Shown here piece by piece: positions 7,745-17,668 of a stretch of DNA of 64,000 nucleotides. How positions within the stretch are numbered: position 1 is the stretch's first letter; each line of letters starts with the position of its first letter. The notes beneath the pieces were generated by a model, which was not told where the DNA came from, ran no database searches, and saw only the letters and a list, made by a program, of their open reading frames with translations. Origin of the DNA: Streptomyces sp. WP-1 (GTDB lineage Bacteria; Actinomycetota; Actinomycetes; Streptomycetales; Streptomycetaceae); assembly GCF_030450125.1 (NCBI RefSeq), contig NZ_CP123923.1, forward strand, positions 4,650,001 to 4,714,000, given 5' to 3'. A program made the translations under genes and the position numbers.

Positions 7745-9955
7745 GTGGCCACATTCCTGTACCGAATCGGCCGGCTCGCCTTCCGGCGACGGCATTTCGT
7801 CGCCCTGATATGGGTCGCGCTGCTCACCCTCGCCGGGGTGGGCGCCGCCTCCGCGCCGACCGCCGGCAACTCCTCCTTCTCGATCCCCGGTACCGAGGCC
7901 CAGAAGGCCTTCGACCTGCTGGAGCAGCGCTTCCCCGGGATGAGCGCCGACGGCGCCACCGCCCGGGTCGTCTTCAAGGCGCCGGCCGGCGAGAAGATGA
8001 CCGACAAGGTCAACAAGGCCGCCGTCGACAAGACCGTGCGCGAGCTGGGCCACGGCTCCGAGGTCGCCTCGGTCGCCGACCCCTACACCGGGCACGCCGT
8101 CAGCCGGGACGGCTCCATCGCCTACGCCTCGGTGAAGTACAAGGTCTCCGGCATGGAGCTGAAGGACTCCTCGCGCGACGCGCTGAAGGACGCCGCACAG
8201 CAGGCGCGGGCCTCCGGGCTGACCGTCGAGATCGGCGGCGACGCGCTCACCGCGATGCCCGAGGAGGGCGCCGGTGAGCTGATCGGCATCGGCATCGCCG
8301 CCGTCGTCCTCGTCATCACCTTCGGCTCCCTGCTCGCGGCCGGGCTGCCGCTGCTGACCGCGCTCATCGGCGTGGGCATCGGCGTCTCCTCCATCACCGC
8401 GCTGGCCTCCGCCCTCGATCTGGGCTCCACCACCTCCACGCTGGCGATGATGATCGGCCTCGCGGTCGGCATCGACTACGCCCTGTTCATCGTCTCCCGC
8501 TACCGCGCCGAACTCGCCGAGGGCCGCGAACGCGAGGAGGCGGCGGGCCGCGCCGTCGGCACGGCGGGCTCCGCGGTGGTCTTCGCCGGTCTGACCGTCG
8601 TCATCGCCCTGGTCGGCCTGTCCGTCGTCAACATCCCGATGCTGACCAAGATGGGCGTCGCGGCGGCGGGCACGGTCGCCATCGCCGTACTGATCGCGCT
8701 CACGATGATCCCCGCGCTGCTCGGCTACGCCGGCCGCAAGGTCAAGCCGGCCGGTGAGAAGAGCAGGCTGCTCGGCGGCGGCCGTCCGGCGAAGAAGCCG
8801 GGCCGCCCCAACATGGGCACCCGCTGGGCGAGTTTCGTCGTACGACGCCCCGTCGCGGTCCTCCTCCTCGGCGTGATCGGCCTCGGCGCGGCGGCCGTCC
8901 CGGTCTCCTCCCTCGAACTGGGCCTGCCCGACGACGGCTCCCAGCCCACCTCCACCACCCAGCGCCGCGCCTACGACCTGCTGTCCGAGGGCTTCGGCGC
9001 CGGCTTCAACGGTCCCCTGATGGTCGTCGTCGACGCCAAGGGCAGCGCCCACCCCAAGACGGCCTTCAGCGAGGTCGGCAAGGAGATCAAGGGCCTCAAG
9101 GACGTCGTCGCGGTCACCCCGGCCACGCCCAACAAGGCGGCCGACACGGCGATCATCACGGTCGTCCCCAAGTCCAAGCCGTCCTCGAAGTCCACCGAGG
9201 ACCTGGTGCACGCGATCCGCGGCAAGGGCGCGGACATCACCGCGAAGACGGACGCCAAGCTCCTGGTGACCGGCTCGACGGCGATGAACATCGACGTCTC
9301 CCAGCGCCTGAACGACGCGCTGCTGCCCTACCTCGCCCTGGTGGTCGGCCTCGCCTTCCTCCTCCTGATCGTGGTCTTCCGCTCGGTCCTCGTCCCGCTG
9401 AAGGCGGCCCTGGGCTTCCTGCTCAGCGTGCTCGCGGCGCTCGGCGCGGTCGTCGCGGTCTTCCAGTGGGGCTGGCTGTCCGGCCTGATGAACGTCCAGC
9501 AGACCGGCCCGGTCATGTCGATGATGCCGATCTTCATGGTGGGCGTGGTGTTCGGGCTCGCGATGGACTACGAGGTCTTCCTCGTCACCCGGATGCGGGA
9601 GGCGTACGTCCACGGCGAGAAGCCGACCCAGGCCGTGGTGACCGGCTTCCGGCACGGCGCCCGCGTCGTCACCGCCGCCGCTGTCATCATGATCGCCGTC
9701 TTCTCCGGCTTCATCGGCTCCAGCGAGTCCATGGTCAAGATGATCGGCTTCGGCCTCGCCATCGCCGTCTTCTTCGACGCGTTCGTCGTCCGCATGGCGA
9801 TCGTCCCGGCTGTCCTCGCCCTGCTGGGCAAGCGCGCCTGGTGGCTGCCGAAGTGGCTGGACCGGATCCTGCCCAACGTGGACGTCGAGGGCGAGGGCCT
9901 GCGCACCCTGGCCGCCGACGGCAAGGAGGACGAGCGGGAGCTGGTACGCGCCTGA
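7745..9955 (+). CDS. MMPL family RND transporter
   Basis: This 736-residue integral membrane protein has about 12 transmembrane helices in two halves, each made of one helix, a large extracytoplasmic domain and five helices. The signature helices GLAVGIDYALFIVSRYR and GLAMDYEVFLVTRMRE carry the charged residues used for proton coupling. MMPL proteins export lipids, siderophores or drugs using the proton gradient. The start is GTG at 7745, with GGGAG upstream and a positively charged N-terminus before the first helix. Control by the preceding TetR gene is likely. The cargo cannot be read from the sequence. Confidence 0.92.
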   Translation: MATFLYRIGRLAFRRRHFVALIWVALLTLAGVGAASAPTAGNSSFSIPGTEAQKAFDLLEQRFPGMSADGATARVVFKAPAGEKMTDKVNKAAVDKTVRELGHGSEVASVADPYTGHAVSRDGSIAYASVKYKVSGMELKDSSRDALKDAAQQARASGLTVEIGGDALTAMPEEGAGELIGIGIAAVVLVITFGSLLAAGLPLLTALIGVGIGVSSITALASALDLGSTTSTLAMMIGLAVGIDYALFIVSRYRAELAEGREREEAAGRAVGTAGSAVVFAGLTVVIALVGLSVVNIPMLTKMGVAAAGTVAIAVLIALTMIPALLGYAGRKVKPAGEKSRLLGGGRPAKKPGRPNMGTRWASFVVRRPVAVLLLGVIGLGAAAVPVSSLELGLPDDGSQPTSTTQRRAYDLLSEGFGAGFNGPLMVVVDAKGSAHPKTAFSEVGKEIKGLKDVVAVTPATPNKAADTAIITVVPKSKPSSKSTEDLVHAIRGKGADITAKTDAKLLVTGSTAMNIDVSQRLNDALLPYLALVVGLAFLLLIVVFRSVLVPLKAALGFLLSVLAALGAVVAVFQWGWLSGLMNVQQTGPVMSMMPIFMVGVVFGLAMDYEVFLVTRMREAYVHGEKPTQAVVTGFRHGARVVTAAAVIMIAVFSGFIGSSESMVKMIGFGLAIAVFFDAFVVRMAIVPAVLALLGKRAWWLPKWLDRILPNVDVEGEGLRTLAADGKEDERELVRA

Positions 9956-9978
9956 CGTACGGCTGCCGCCTGTGAACG

Positions 9979-10031
9979 GCCGGTGAGGGTGCCCGTGGGG
10001 ACGGGGCTGCACCCTCACCGGCTTCTTTCTT
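9979..10031 (+). terminator. intrinsic terminator after the MMPL gene
   Basis: A perfect 14-base stem (GCCGGTGAGGGTGC with GCACCCTCACCGGC) and a 16-base loop are followed by TTCTTTCTT. It starts 24 bases after the MMPL stop codon and is one of the few terminators here with a clear T-rich tail. Confidence 0.85.
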
Positions 10032-10104
10032 GTCCGGGGTCTGTCCCGTGCTGTCCTGGCTGTCGCGTGCGTTGTACGGGTACGGCGACGACGGGAGGTG
10101 GCAC

Positions 10105-10950
10105 GTGAACGACGGTGTGGACGAGGCCGGTTGGGACGTCGAGCCCGGTGACGAGATCGAACCGGTGGTGCAGGCGGTGGGGCGGCTGCTGAGGGTGTGC
10201 CGGGAGGCGGCGGGGCTGCGCCCCGGTGAGCTGGCGGAAGTGCTCGGGTACGGCGAGGACCTGATCCGGAAGATCGAGCGCGGCCAGCGCATCCCACGCC
10301 CGGAGTTCCTGGACAAGGCCGACCATGTCCTGCACGCGAACGGCCATCTCCGGGCCTTCATGGAGGACATGAGACGGGCCCGGTACCCGAAGAAGGTACG
10401 CCAGCTGAAGGAGCTGGAGGACCGGGCCGTGGAGATGCTGCTGTACAGCAACCACAACATCCATGGGCTGTTGCAGACGGCCGAGTACATGACCGCGCTC
10501 TACGAGGTACGGCAGCCTCCACTCGCGCGGGACGTCATCGAGCGGGAGGTCGCCGGGCGCACGGGACGCCAGTCGGTCTTCGGCCGGGAACCGGTTCCGT
10601 CGCTCAGCTTCATCCAGGAACAGGTCACGCTGGAGCGCCCGATCGGTGGGAAAATGGTGCTGCGTCATCAGCTTGAACACCTGCTGGAGATCAGCCAGTT
10701 GCGCAACGTCTCGATCCAGGTCATGCCTACCGAACGGGAGGACCACGCCGGGATGCACGGCCCGCTGGAGGTGCTGAAATTCGCCGACGGCACCGCGATC
10801 GGCCGGTCCGACGGAGCCTTCAACGGACGCCCGGTCGAAAGCCCCCGGGACCTTCGGATCCTTGAGCTGCGCTATGGGATGATCCGCACGCAGGCGCTCC
10901 CACCAAGGGAGTCAAGGGCCTTCATCGAGCACGCGCTGGGGAGACTATGA
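10105..10950 (+). CDS. XRE-family helix-turn-helix regulator with DUF5753 domain
   Basis: The protein has 281 residues. Residues about 15-70 form an XRE helix-turn-helix (RPGELAEVLGYGEDLIRKIERG). The rest is the DUF5753 domain common in Streptomyces, with LLQTAEYMTAL and EVLKFADG segments. The start is GTG at 10105 because GGGAGG lies ten bases upstream; earlier in-frame starts lack such a site. The stop overlaps the ATG of a DUF397 gene, and a second DUF397 gene follows. Such XRE/DUF397 pairs are abundant in streptomycetes and related to the AbaA-like and WhiJ/BldB developmental systems, where the small protein modulates the regulator. The target is unknown. Confidence 0.9.
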   Translation: MNDGVDEAGWDVEPGDEIEPVVQAVGRLLRVCREAAGLRPGELAEVLGYGEDLIRKIERGQRIPRPEFLDKADHVLHANGHLRAFMEDMRRARYPKKVRQLKELEDRAVEMLLYSNHNIHGLLQTAEYMTALYEVRQPPLARDVIEREVAGRTGRQSVFGREPVPSLSFIQEQVTLERPIGGKMVLRHQLEHLLEISQLRNVSIQVMPTEREDHAGMHGPLEVLKFADGTAIGRSDGAFNGRPVESPRDLRILELRYGMIRTQALPPRESRAFIEHALGRL

Positions 10951-11138
10951 GCACGCCGGAACTCCACTGGTTCAAGAGCAGCTACAGCAGCAGCAACGAG
11001 CCCGGCGAATGCGTCGAGGTGGCCGCCACTCCCGCCACGGTCCACGTCCGTGACTCGAAGACCCCCCACACCGCGCACCTGACCGTCGCCCCCTCCGCCT
11101 GGGTGGATTTCGTCGCCCAGGTCGGTGGGCATCGCTAG
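10947..11138 (+). CDS. DUF397 small protein, first copy
   Basis: This 63-residue protein has the DUF397 signature: HWFKSSYSSS near the N-terminus, GECVEVA, then VHVRDSK and a final AWVDFV. Its ATG overlaps the stop of the XRE regulator gene (ATGA), so the two are translationally coupled. DUF397 proteins are thought to act with their paired XRE regulator, sometimes like an antitoxin or co-regulator (family knowledge). Confidence 0.9.
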   Translation: MSTPELHWFKSSYSSSNEPGECVEVAATPATVHVRDSKTPHTAHLTVAPSAWVDFVAQVGGHR

Positions 11139-11142
11139 GACC

Positions 11143-11334
11143 ATGAGCACCGCGGAGCTGCACTGGTTCAAGAGCAGCTACAGCAGCAGTGGCGAGCCCG
11201 GCGACTGCGTCGAGGTGGCTGTCACCCCCGCCATGGTGCACGTCCGCGACTCGAAGACCCCCCACACCGTGCATCTGACCGTTACCCCGGCTGCCTGGTC
11301 GGATTTTCTGAAGTGTGCTGTCGCGAAGGCGTGA
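11143..11334 (+). CDS. DUF397 small protein, second copy
   Basis: This is a tandem paralogue of the preceding gene, also 63 residues, sharing ELHWFKSSYSSS and VHVRDSKTPHT almost unchanged. It begins four bases after the first copy ends. The C-terminus differs (FLKCAVAKA). The duplication looks recent and suggests the two proteins either dose or diversify control of the one upstream regulator. Confidence 0.88.
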   Translation: MSTAELHWFKSSYSSSGEPGDCVEVAVTPAMVHVRDSKTPHTVHLTVTPAAWSDFLKCAVAKA

Positions 11335-11374
11335 TCGGTCGCTCCGCATCACGGTCGGCGCTAGCGTGCCCCCT

Positions 11375-11887
11375 ATGACGACAGCCGCCACCGACGCCGA
11401 CGGATCGGGAGCGCACCCGCGTTTCGCGCAAGCGTTGAAGGAGCTGGGCCTGGAGGAGGTGCTCGGGCGGGCCCGGAGGTTTCCCGAGGGGACCCGGACC
11501 GCCGTGGAGGCCGCCGCGGCCGTGGGATGTGAACTCAGCCAGATCTGCAAGTCGTTGGTGTTCGCCGCCGACGGGGTGCCGGTGCTCGTGCTCATGGACG
11601 GGGCGTCCCGGGTGGACGTGGACCGGGTCCGGGAAGAGCTGGGGGTCGAGAAGGTGGGGCGGGCCGACGCGCAGGCGGTGCGGGAGGTCACCGGCTACGC
11701 CATCGGGGGCGTGCCGCCCTTCGGACACCGCACCAGCACCCGGGTGCTCGCCGACCGCTCACTGCTCGCGCACGACGTGGTGTGGGCCGCCGCGGGCACG
11801 CCGTACGCCGTCTTCCCGATCGAACCGAAGGAACTCGTCACCCACGCACAGGCCACGCTCGTGGATGTGCGCGAGCAGACTTCATGA
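11375..11887 (+). CDS. YbaK/EbsC-type aminoacyl-tRNA deacylase
   Basis: This 170-residue protein belongs to the YbaK/ProX editing family. Visible markers are ICKSLVF, carrying the conserved lysine, and GYAIGGVPPFGH, the conserved substrate-loop motif. Family members hydrolyse mischarged tRNAs such as Cys-tRNA(Pro) or Ala-tRNA(Pro) in trans. The ATG at 11375 is the only start close to the domain boundary; the ribosome-binding site is weak. It is a short distance downstream of the DUF397 genes and faces a lipoprotein gene on the opposite strand. Confidence 0.85.
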   Translation: MTTAATDADGSGAHPRFAQALKELGLEEVLGRARRFPEGTRTAVEAAAAVGCELSQICKSLVFAADGVPVLVLMDGASRVDVDRVREELGVEKVGRADAQAVREVTGYAIGGVPPFGHRTSTRVLADRSLLAHDVVWAAAGTPYAVFPIEPKELVTHAQATLVDVREQTS

Positions 11888-11896
11888 CACCTCCGG

Positions 11897-12373
11897 TCAG
11901 GGCTGCGAACCGACCTTGTCGATCCGCCAGGCGATCATGCCCGCCGCACCGGGCGTCCCCCGCACATCGACCTTGAGCGCGCCTTCGGCCGTCAAACGCT
12001 CGAAGACCACGGACCCGTCGCAGGGAACCGCCCTCCGCCCGCCCGCGCCGGACGGTGCCACGACGATCTCCGCGGCCCCCTCCCCGGCGCACACCACGGT
12101 CAGCTTGTAGGCCGCGCCGTGGGCCAGGCCGGGGCGCGTGTGCACCCCGTCCGAGACCCGCTCCACGCCCGACTCGACCATGGAGCTGCCCTGATCGGTG
12201 ACGGCGTCGAGCGCGGACTGCGCCTGATCGGTGAGCTTCTTCTCGGCCTGGGCGTCGCCGCCACCCCGGTGTGTCGCCACGGGCGCGGGGTCGGCGTTCG
12301 ATGTGCAGGCGGTGAGCAGGAGCGCCGGTGTCAGGGCACATCCGAGGAGCCACACCCGTCCGCGCCGTCGCAT
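11897..12373 (-). CDS. putative lipoprotein
   Basis: The protein has 158 residues. The N-terminus MRRRGRVWLLGC and a hydrophobic stretch lead to LLLTAC, a lipobox with the acylated Cys near residue 22, so it should be anchored to the outer face of the membrane. The mature part begins with a linker rich in Ala and Asp, then a compact domain with one further Cys pair (VVCAGEG and VPCDGS) likely to form a disulphide. I do not recognise a functional family. It is convergent with the YbaK-type gene and divergent from the dehydrogenase gene at 12450. Confidence 0.78.
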   Translation of the reverse strand: MRRRGRVWLLGCALTPALLLTACTSNADPAPVATHRGGGDAQAEKKLTDQAQSALDAVTDQGSSMVESGVERVSDGVHTRPGLAHGAAYKLTVVCAGEGAAEIVVAPSGAGGRRAVPCDGSVVFERLTAEGALKVDVRGTPGAAGMIAWRIDKVGSQP

Positions 12374-12449
12374 CCGTTCTCCGATTCCTGCGGAGCCTCC
12401 CGTGGTACGGGAAGCTGGGAACCACACGATATGACTACAGGGAGCGTCA

Positions 12450-13349
12450 ATGAGCGACAAGCCGATCGTCAGCGTCCTGGGTACCGGCATCATGGGCGCC
12501 GCCATGGCCCGCAATCTGTGCCGGGCGGGGCTTGAGGTGCGCGTCTGGAACCGCACCCGGGACAAGGCCGAGCCGCTGGCCGCCGACGGCGCCCGGGTCA
12601 CCGGCACCCCCGCCGAAGCCGTCGAGGGCGCCGATGTCGTCCTGACGATGCTCTACGACGGCAACACCGTCCTGGAGGTCATGCGGGAGGCCGCGCCCGC
12701 CCTGCGCCGCGGGGCCGCCTGGGCGCAGTCCACCACCGCCGGGTCCGAGCTGACCGGCGACCTGGCGGCCTTCGCCGACGCGCACGGGCTGCTCTTCTAC
12801 GACGCCCCCGTGCTCGGCACCAAGGAGCCCGCCGAGGCCGGGAAGCTCACCGTGCTCGCGGCCGGGCCCGAGGAGGGGCGCGCGGCGGTCACGCCGGTGT
12901 TCGACGCGGTCGGCGCCAAGACCCTGTGGACCGGCGAGGACGGGGCCGAGGGCAGCGCCAGCAGGCTGAAGCTGGTCGCCAACAGCTGGGTGCTCGCCGT
13001 CACCGCGGCCACCGGCGAGACGCTGGCCCTCGCCAAGGGCCTCGGCGTCGACCCGCAGAAGTTCTTCGAGCTGATCGGCGGCGGCCCGCTCGACATGGGG
13101 TACCTGCGGGCCAAGTCCCAGGTGCTGCTGGAGGGCAAGCTGACCCCGGCGTCGTTCGCGGTGACCACCGCCGAGAAGGACGCCCGGCTCATCGTGGCCG
13201 CGGGCAAGGGGAACGGCGTACGCCTCGACGTGGCCGAGGCCACCGCCGAACGGCTCGCCCGCGCGGCCGCCCGGGGACACGGCGAGGAGGACATGGCCGC
13301 CGCGTACTTCGCCAGCTTCGAGGAGTTCGAGGAGAAGGACGGGGACTGA
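12450..13349 (+). CDS. NAD(P)-dependent beta-hydroxyacid dehydrogenase family protein
   Basis: This 299-residue protein belongs to the 3-hydroxyisobutyrate / 6-phosphogluconate dehydrogenase superfamily. The Rossmann motif GTGIMGAAMARNL is at residues 11-23. The substrate loop reads QSTTAGSE, a variant of the usual DxSTxxP, and the catalytic Lys is in SRLKLVANSW. The C-terminal helical domain follows. It should reduce or oxidise a small hydroxyacid or aldehyde; the altered loop leaves the substrate open. GGGAG precedes the ATG. No obvious pathway partner is adjacent. Confidence 0.87.
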   Translation: MSDKPIVSVLGTGIMGAAMARNLCRAGLEVRVWNRTRDKAEPLAADGARVTGTPAEAVEGADVVLTMLYDGNTVLEVMREAAPALRRGAAWAQSTTAGSELTGDLAAFADAHGLLFYDAPVLGTKEPAEAGKLTVLAAGPEEGRAAVTPVFDAVGAKTLWTGEDGAEGSASRLKLVANSWVLAVTAATGETLALAKGLGVDPQKFFELIGGGPLDMGYLRAKSQVLLEGKLTPASFAVTTAEKDARLIVAAGKGNGVRLDVAEATAERLARAAARGHGEEDMAAAYFASFEEFEEKDGD

Positions 13350-13431
13350 GCCCGGCCGCCGAGATGACGCGCGCCGCGGCCGGTAGCACCCTGGAGACAG
13401 CCGGAACGTGCGTTGCCCGGAGGTGGCCGAC

Positions 13432-13737
13432 ATGACGCAGACCATGCAGCAGACGCAGACCATGATGCACACCGCTGTCGGGTGGCATGTCGAGCTGGAG
13501 TTCGAGGAGGACGGTCAGCACACGCGCGCGGCGGCCCTGGTCCGGTTGCCCGACGGCAGCGAGGTCCGGGGGCACGGACACGCCAGCCGCCATCACATCG
13601 ACAACGACCAGCCCAGGGTCGGCGAGGAGATCGCCGGCGCCCGCGCCCTCAACCAGATCGCCATGGAACTGCTGAACAAGGCGCACATGGAGATCGACGC
13701 GGACTCGGGGCGTACCTCGCACCCGATCCACGTCTGA
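13432..13737 (+). CDS. DUF1876 domain protein
   Basis: This 101-residue protein matches the DUF1876 (dsRBD-like) family of actinobacteria: WHVELEFEED, a central TRAAALVRLPDG, GHGHASRH, and a C-terminal helix AGARALNQIAMELLNKA. The ATG at 13432 has an excellent ribosome-binding site, GGAGGTGG. No function is established for the family; members are often linked to stress responses in actinobacteria. It is convergent with the serine hydrolase gene, 18 bases away. Confidence 0.85.
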   Translation: MTQTMQQTQTMMHTAVGWHVELEFEEDGQHTRAAALVRLPDGSEVRGHGHASRHHIDNDQPRVGEEIAGARALNQIAMELLNKAHMEIDADSGRTSHPIHV

Positions 13738-13755
13738 GCCCCGGGCCCGGCCGGT

Positions 13756-14943
13756 TCACGCTCCCAGCGCCCCCAGCGCCACCTTCAGCGCCCGTACCAG
13801 CGCCTGCGCCCTCGGGTCCGCCGTCACGCTCTTGCGGAAGCCGTTGGTGACATAGCCGAACGCGATGCCCGACTCCGGGTCGGCGAACCCGAGGGCGCCA
13901 CCGCGGCCCGGGTGCCCGAAGGAGCCGGGGGACAGGAGCGGGGACGCGCTGCCGTGCAGCATGGGCCCGAGGCCGAAGCGGGTGCCGACCACGAGGACCC
14001 GGTCGGGGCCCGCCGACTGCTCCGCGCGGGCCAGCTCCATCGTCCCGGGCGTGAACAGCCGTACCCCGCCGTCCACTTCGCCGATCAGCGACGCGTAGAC
14101 GCGGGCCAGTCCGTCGGCCGTCGCGATGCCGTTGGAGGCGGGCAGGGCGGCGGCGCGGTAGGCGGGGTCGTTCTCGTCCGGGAGCGGGGTGATCGCGCCG
14201 AAGGCGCGGCGGGTGAGCGAGTCCGGGTCGGCGTAGGCCGCGGACACCGCGCGCTTGGGGCGCAGCTTCAGCGCGCCCGCCGACTGCGGCGCCTCGATGT
14301 CCCCCACGCGCCCGACCCGGCCCTGCTCGGCCTCGGGCAGCCCGAGCCACAGGTCGGCGCCCACCGGCCCGGCGATCTCCTCGGCCAGCCACTCGCCCAC
14401 CGGGCGCCCGGTGACCCGCCGGACCAGTTCCCCGGTGAGCCAGCTGTACGTCTGCGCGTGGTACCCGTGGTCCGCGCCCGGCTCCCACACCGGGGCCTGG
14501 GCCGCGACGGCCGCCGCGCCGAGGTCCGGGTCGGCGGCCTCGGCCGGGGTCAGCGGACGGTCCAGGACGGGCACGCCCGCGCGGTGCGCGAGCAGATGGC
14601 GTACGAGGGTGCGCTCCTTGCCCGCCGCCTTGTACTCGGGCCAGTACGTGCCGACCGGCGCGTCCAGGTCCAGCTCCCCGCGCTGGTGCAGCAGCAGAAG
14701 CCCGGCGGCGACGACGCCCTTGGTGGCCGAGCGCACGATCTGGGCGGTGCCGGACTCCCAGGGAGCCGTACCGGCCACGTCCCTGGTGCCCGCCCACAGG
14801 TCGACCACCCGCCGTCCGTCGCGGTACACGGCGACCGCCGCGCCGCGCTCCCCGAGCAGGGCGAAGTTCGCTGCGAACGCCTCCCTGACCGGCTCGAAGC
14901 CCTCGGCCACCGTGCCGTTCACGATCACGTCCCCGCCCTCCAT
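13756..14943 (-). CDS. serine hydrolase / beta-lactamase-fold esterase
   Basis: The product has 395 residues and no signal peptide from the chosen ATG at 14943. It carries the class C beta-lactamase-like SxxK motif in RSATKGV (about residue 71), a YHAQTYSW segment with the second conserved Tyr, and a C-terminal FGHPGRGG that stands in for the KTG box. This pattern is typical of EstB-type esterases and D-aminopeptidases in the family. The open frame extends 88 codons upstream of 14943, but that part overlaps intergenic DNA and the cbiO end and has no family similarity. It follows cbiO by 74 bases on the same strand and may be read through. Confidence 0.85.
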   Translation of the reverse strand: MEGGDVIVNGTVAEGFEPVREAFAANFALLGERGAAVAVYRDGRRVVDLWAGTRDVAGTAPWESGTAQIVRSATKGVVAAGLLLLHQRGELDLDAPVGTYWPEYKAAGKERTLVRHLLAHRAGVPVLDRPLTPAEAADPDLGAAAVAAQAPVWEPGADHGYHAQTYSWLTGELVRRVTGRPVGEWLAEEIAGPVGADLWLGLPEAEQGRVGRVGDIEAPQSAGALKLRPKRAVSAAYADPDSLTRRAFGAITPLPDENDPAYRAAALPASNGIATADGLARVYASLIGEVDGGVRLFTPGTMELARAEQSAGPDRVLVVGTRFGLGPMLHGSASPLLSPGSFGHPGRGGALGFADPESGIAFGYVTNGFRKSVTADPRAQALVRALKVALGALGA

Positions 14944-15017
14944 GTCCCGCGTTCCCTTCCGCTCGCCTGCGACAGTGGGTGCAACAGCGGGCGTGGGCCT
15001 GCGATTCCTCGGCGGGA

Positions 15018-15845
<828 letters not shown>

Positions 15846-15852
15846 CCCGGAT

Positions 15853-16614
15853 TCACAGGGTCCATCCCAACAGGCAGACGACGAGGGCCGAGCAGGGGAG
15901 CGCGAGGGCGCGGCGCCACTGCGCCGGGGACGCGGTCACGTCGTCGATGACCGGCATCGAACCGGCGTACCCCCGGCTCACCATGGCCAGATGCACGCGC
16001 TCCCCGCGCTCGTAGGAGCGGATGAACAGCGCGCCGGCGGACTTGGCGAGCACCCCCCAGTGCCGTACGCCCCGTGCCTCGAAGCCCCGGGAGGCGCGGG
16101 CGATCCGCATCCGGCGCATCTCGTCGGTGATGACGTCGCCGTAGCGGATCATGAAGGAGGCGATCTGCACCAGCAGCGGCGGCAGCTTCAGCCGTTCGAG
16201 CCCCAGCAGGAGTTGGCGCAGTTCGGTGGTGGCCGCGAGGAGCACGGAGGCGGCGACGCCGAGGGTGCCCTTGGCGAGCACGTTCCAGGCGCCCCACAGC
16301 CCGTCGACGCTCAGCGAGAGGCCGAGGACGTGCACCCGCGCGCCCTCCGCGACGAACGGCATCAGCACCGCGAACGCCACGAAGGGCACCTCGATCAGCA
16401 GCCGCCGCAGCAGGAACCCGGCGGGCACCCGGGCGCCGCGCGCCACGGCCGCGAGCAGTACGGCGTACACCGCGAACGCCCACACCGCCTCGCGCGGGGT
16501 CGAGACCACGACCAGCACGAAGAGGAAGGCGGCCGCGAGCTTGGTGTGCGGCGGGAGCGTGTGCACGGGCGAGTCCGCGTGCCGGTAGAGGCGATGGGCG
16601 TGGCCCGCACCCAT
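15853..16614 (-). CDS. cbiQ: ECF-type nickel/cobalt transporter transmembrane protein CbiQ
   Basis: This 253-residue T-component has about five transmembrane helices. The conserved cytoplasmic segment MRIARASRGFEARG and the later HLAMVSRGY provide the two Arg-Gly coupling motifs that contact the ATPase. The N-terminus (HADSPVHTLPPHTKL) matches the family. The start ATG is one base from the cbiM stop, and the stop is seven bases before the cbiO start, giving the operon cbiM-cbiQ-cbiO. Confidence 0.93.
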   Translation of the reverse strand: MGAGHAHRLYRHADSPVHTLPPHTKLAAAFLFVLVVVSTPREAVWAFAVYAVLLAAVARGARVPAGFLLRRLLIEVPFVAFAVLMPFVAEGARVHVLGLSLSVDGLWGAWNVLAKGTLGVAASVLLAATTELRQLLLGLERLKLPPLLVQIASFMIRYGDVITDEMRRMRIARASRGFEARGVRHWGVLAKSAGALFIRSYERGERVHLAMVSRGYAGSMPVIDDVTASPAQWRRALALPCSALVVCLLGWTL

Positions 16615-16615
16615 G

Positions 16616-17662
16616 TCAGAGGCCGTGGCCGACGGGCGAGACGTCCGTGTCGCGGCGCCTGCGCACCGCCCAGAACACCGCGCTGCCCGCGACGACCGTG
16701 ACCCCGACCCCGATCACGCCCGCGAGCCCGCCGGACAGGCGCGCGTCGGAGACGTCCTTGACGCCGTAGTCGGCCAGCGGGGAACCGGCCGAGGCGTGCT
16801 CCTTCGCCTTGGTGTCGATCCCCTTGTCGTGCGCGACCTTCTCCAGGCCGTCGGGGTTCGCGGAGGCGTAGAAACTGACGAAGCCGGCGAGGACGAGGGA
16901 GGCGACGAGGCCGGTCACCCACACCTTGCGCCGCGAGGCGGGCGCCGTCGCGGGGGTGACGGGCGAGGCGGGCGCGTCCACCAGCTCGCCGTCCACCCGC
17001 AGCCGGAGCCGCTGCCGCAGCCCGCGCGCGCCGTGCACCAGGTCCGGGCGCACGGCGATCACGGCGCCGACCGTCAGCGCGGTGATGACCGCCTCGCCGA
17101 CACCGATCAGCACATGGACGCCGATCATCGCGGTGGCGACCTTGCCGATCGAGACGTCGGTGGTGCCGCCGGCCGCGTAGATCAGGGTGAAGGCGCAGGC
17201 CGCGGCCGGCACCGAGACGAGCGCGGCGACGAAGGAGGCCACGGTCACCGAGCGGCGCCCCCGGGGCAGCACGGCGAGCAGGCCCCGGAAGACGGCGTAC
17301 GACACCACGGTGGTGACCAGCGCCATGTCCGTGATGTTGACGCCGAGCGCGGTCAGGCCGCCGTCCGCGAACAGCACGCCCTGCATCAGCAGCACCACGG
17401 ACACACAGAGCACACCGGTGTAGGGACCGACGAGTATCGCGGCCAGCGCCCCGCCCAGCAGATGGCCGCTGGTGCCGGCCGCGACCGGGAAGTTCAGCAT
17501 CTGCACGGCGAAGATGAACGCGGCCACGAGACCGGCCAGCGGCGCGGTCTTCTCGTCCAGTTCCCGTCGGGCACCGCGCAGGCTCACCGCGAGGGCGCCG
17601 GCGGCGACCACTCCGGTGACGGCGGAGGTGGGGGCGTCGATGAATCCGTCAGGTACATGCAC
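16616..17662 (-). CDS. cbiM: CbiM-CbiN fused substrate-binding component of a nickel/cobalt ECF transporter
   Basis: This 348-residue membrane protein starts MHVPDGF, the invariant CbiM/NikM N-terminus whose His2 and amino group bind the metal; this supports the GTG start at 17662. Residues to about 225 form the S-component with GTSGHLLGG and HVLIGVGEA. The C-terminal part has two more helices around PDGLEKVA and corresponds to CbiN/NikN (PDGLE domain) fused to CbiM. Sequence alone does not separate cobalt from nickel carriers, but the nickel-type operator at 17684-17699 points to nickel. Confidence 0.92.
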   Translation of the reverse strand: MHVPDGFIDAPTSAVTGVVAAGALAVSLRGARRELDEKTAPLAGLVAAFIFAVQMLNFPVAAGTSGHLLGGALAAILVGPYTGVLCVSVVLLMQGVLFADGGLTALGVNITDMALVTTVVSYAVFRGLLAVLPRGRRSVTVASFVAALVSVPAAACAFTLIYAAGGTTDVSIGKVATAMIGVHVLIGVGEAVITALTVGAVIAVRPDLVHGARGLRQRLRLRVDGELVDAPASPVTPATAPASRRKVWVTGLVASLVLAGFVSFYASANPDGLEKVAHDKGIDTKAKEHASAGSPLADYGVKDVSDARLSGGLAGVIGVGVTVVAGSAVFWAVRRRRDTDVSPVGHGL

Positions 17663-17668
17663 CGTTCG

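Noticed and set aside
7697..10297. 866-codon minus-strand frame across the MMPL gene
   Set aside because: It is antisense to a protein with clear MMPL signatures and is rich in Asp/Arg/His as expected for shadow reading.
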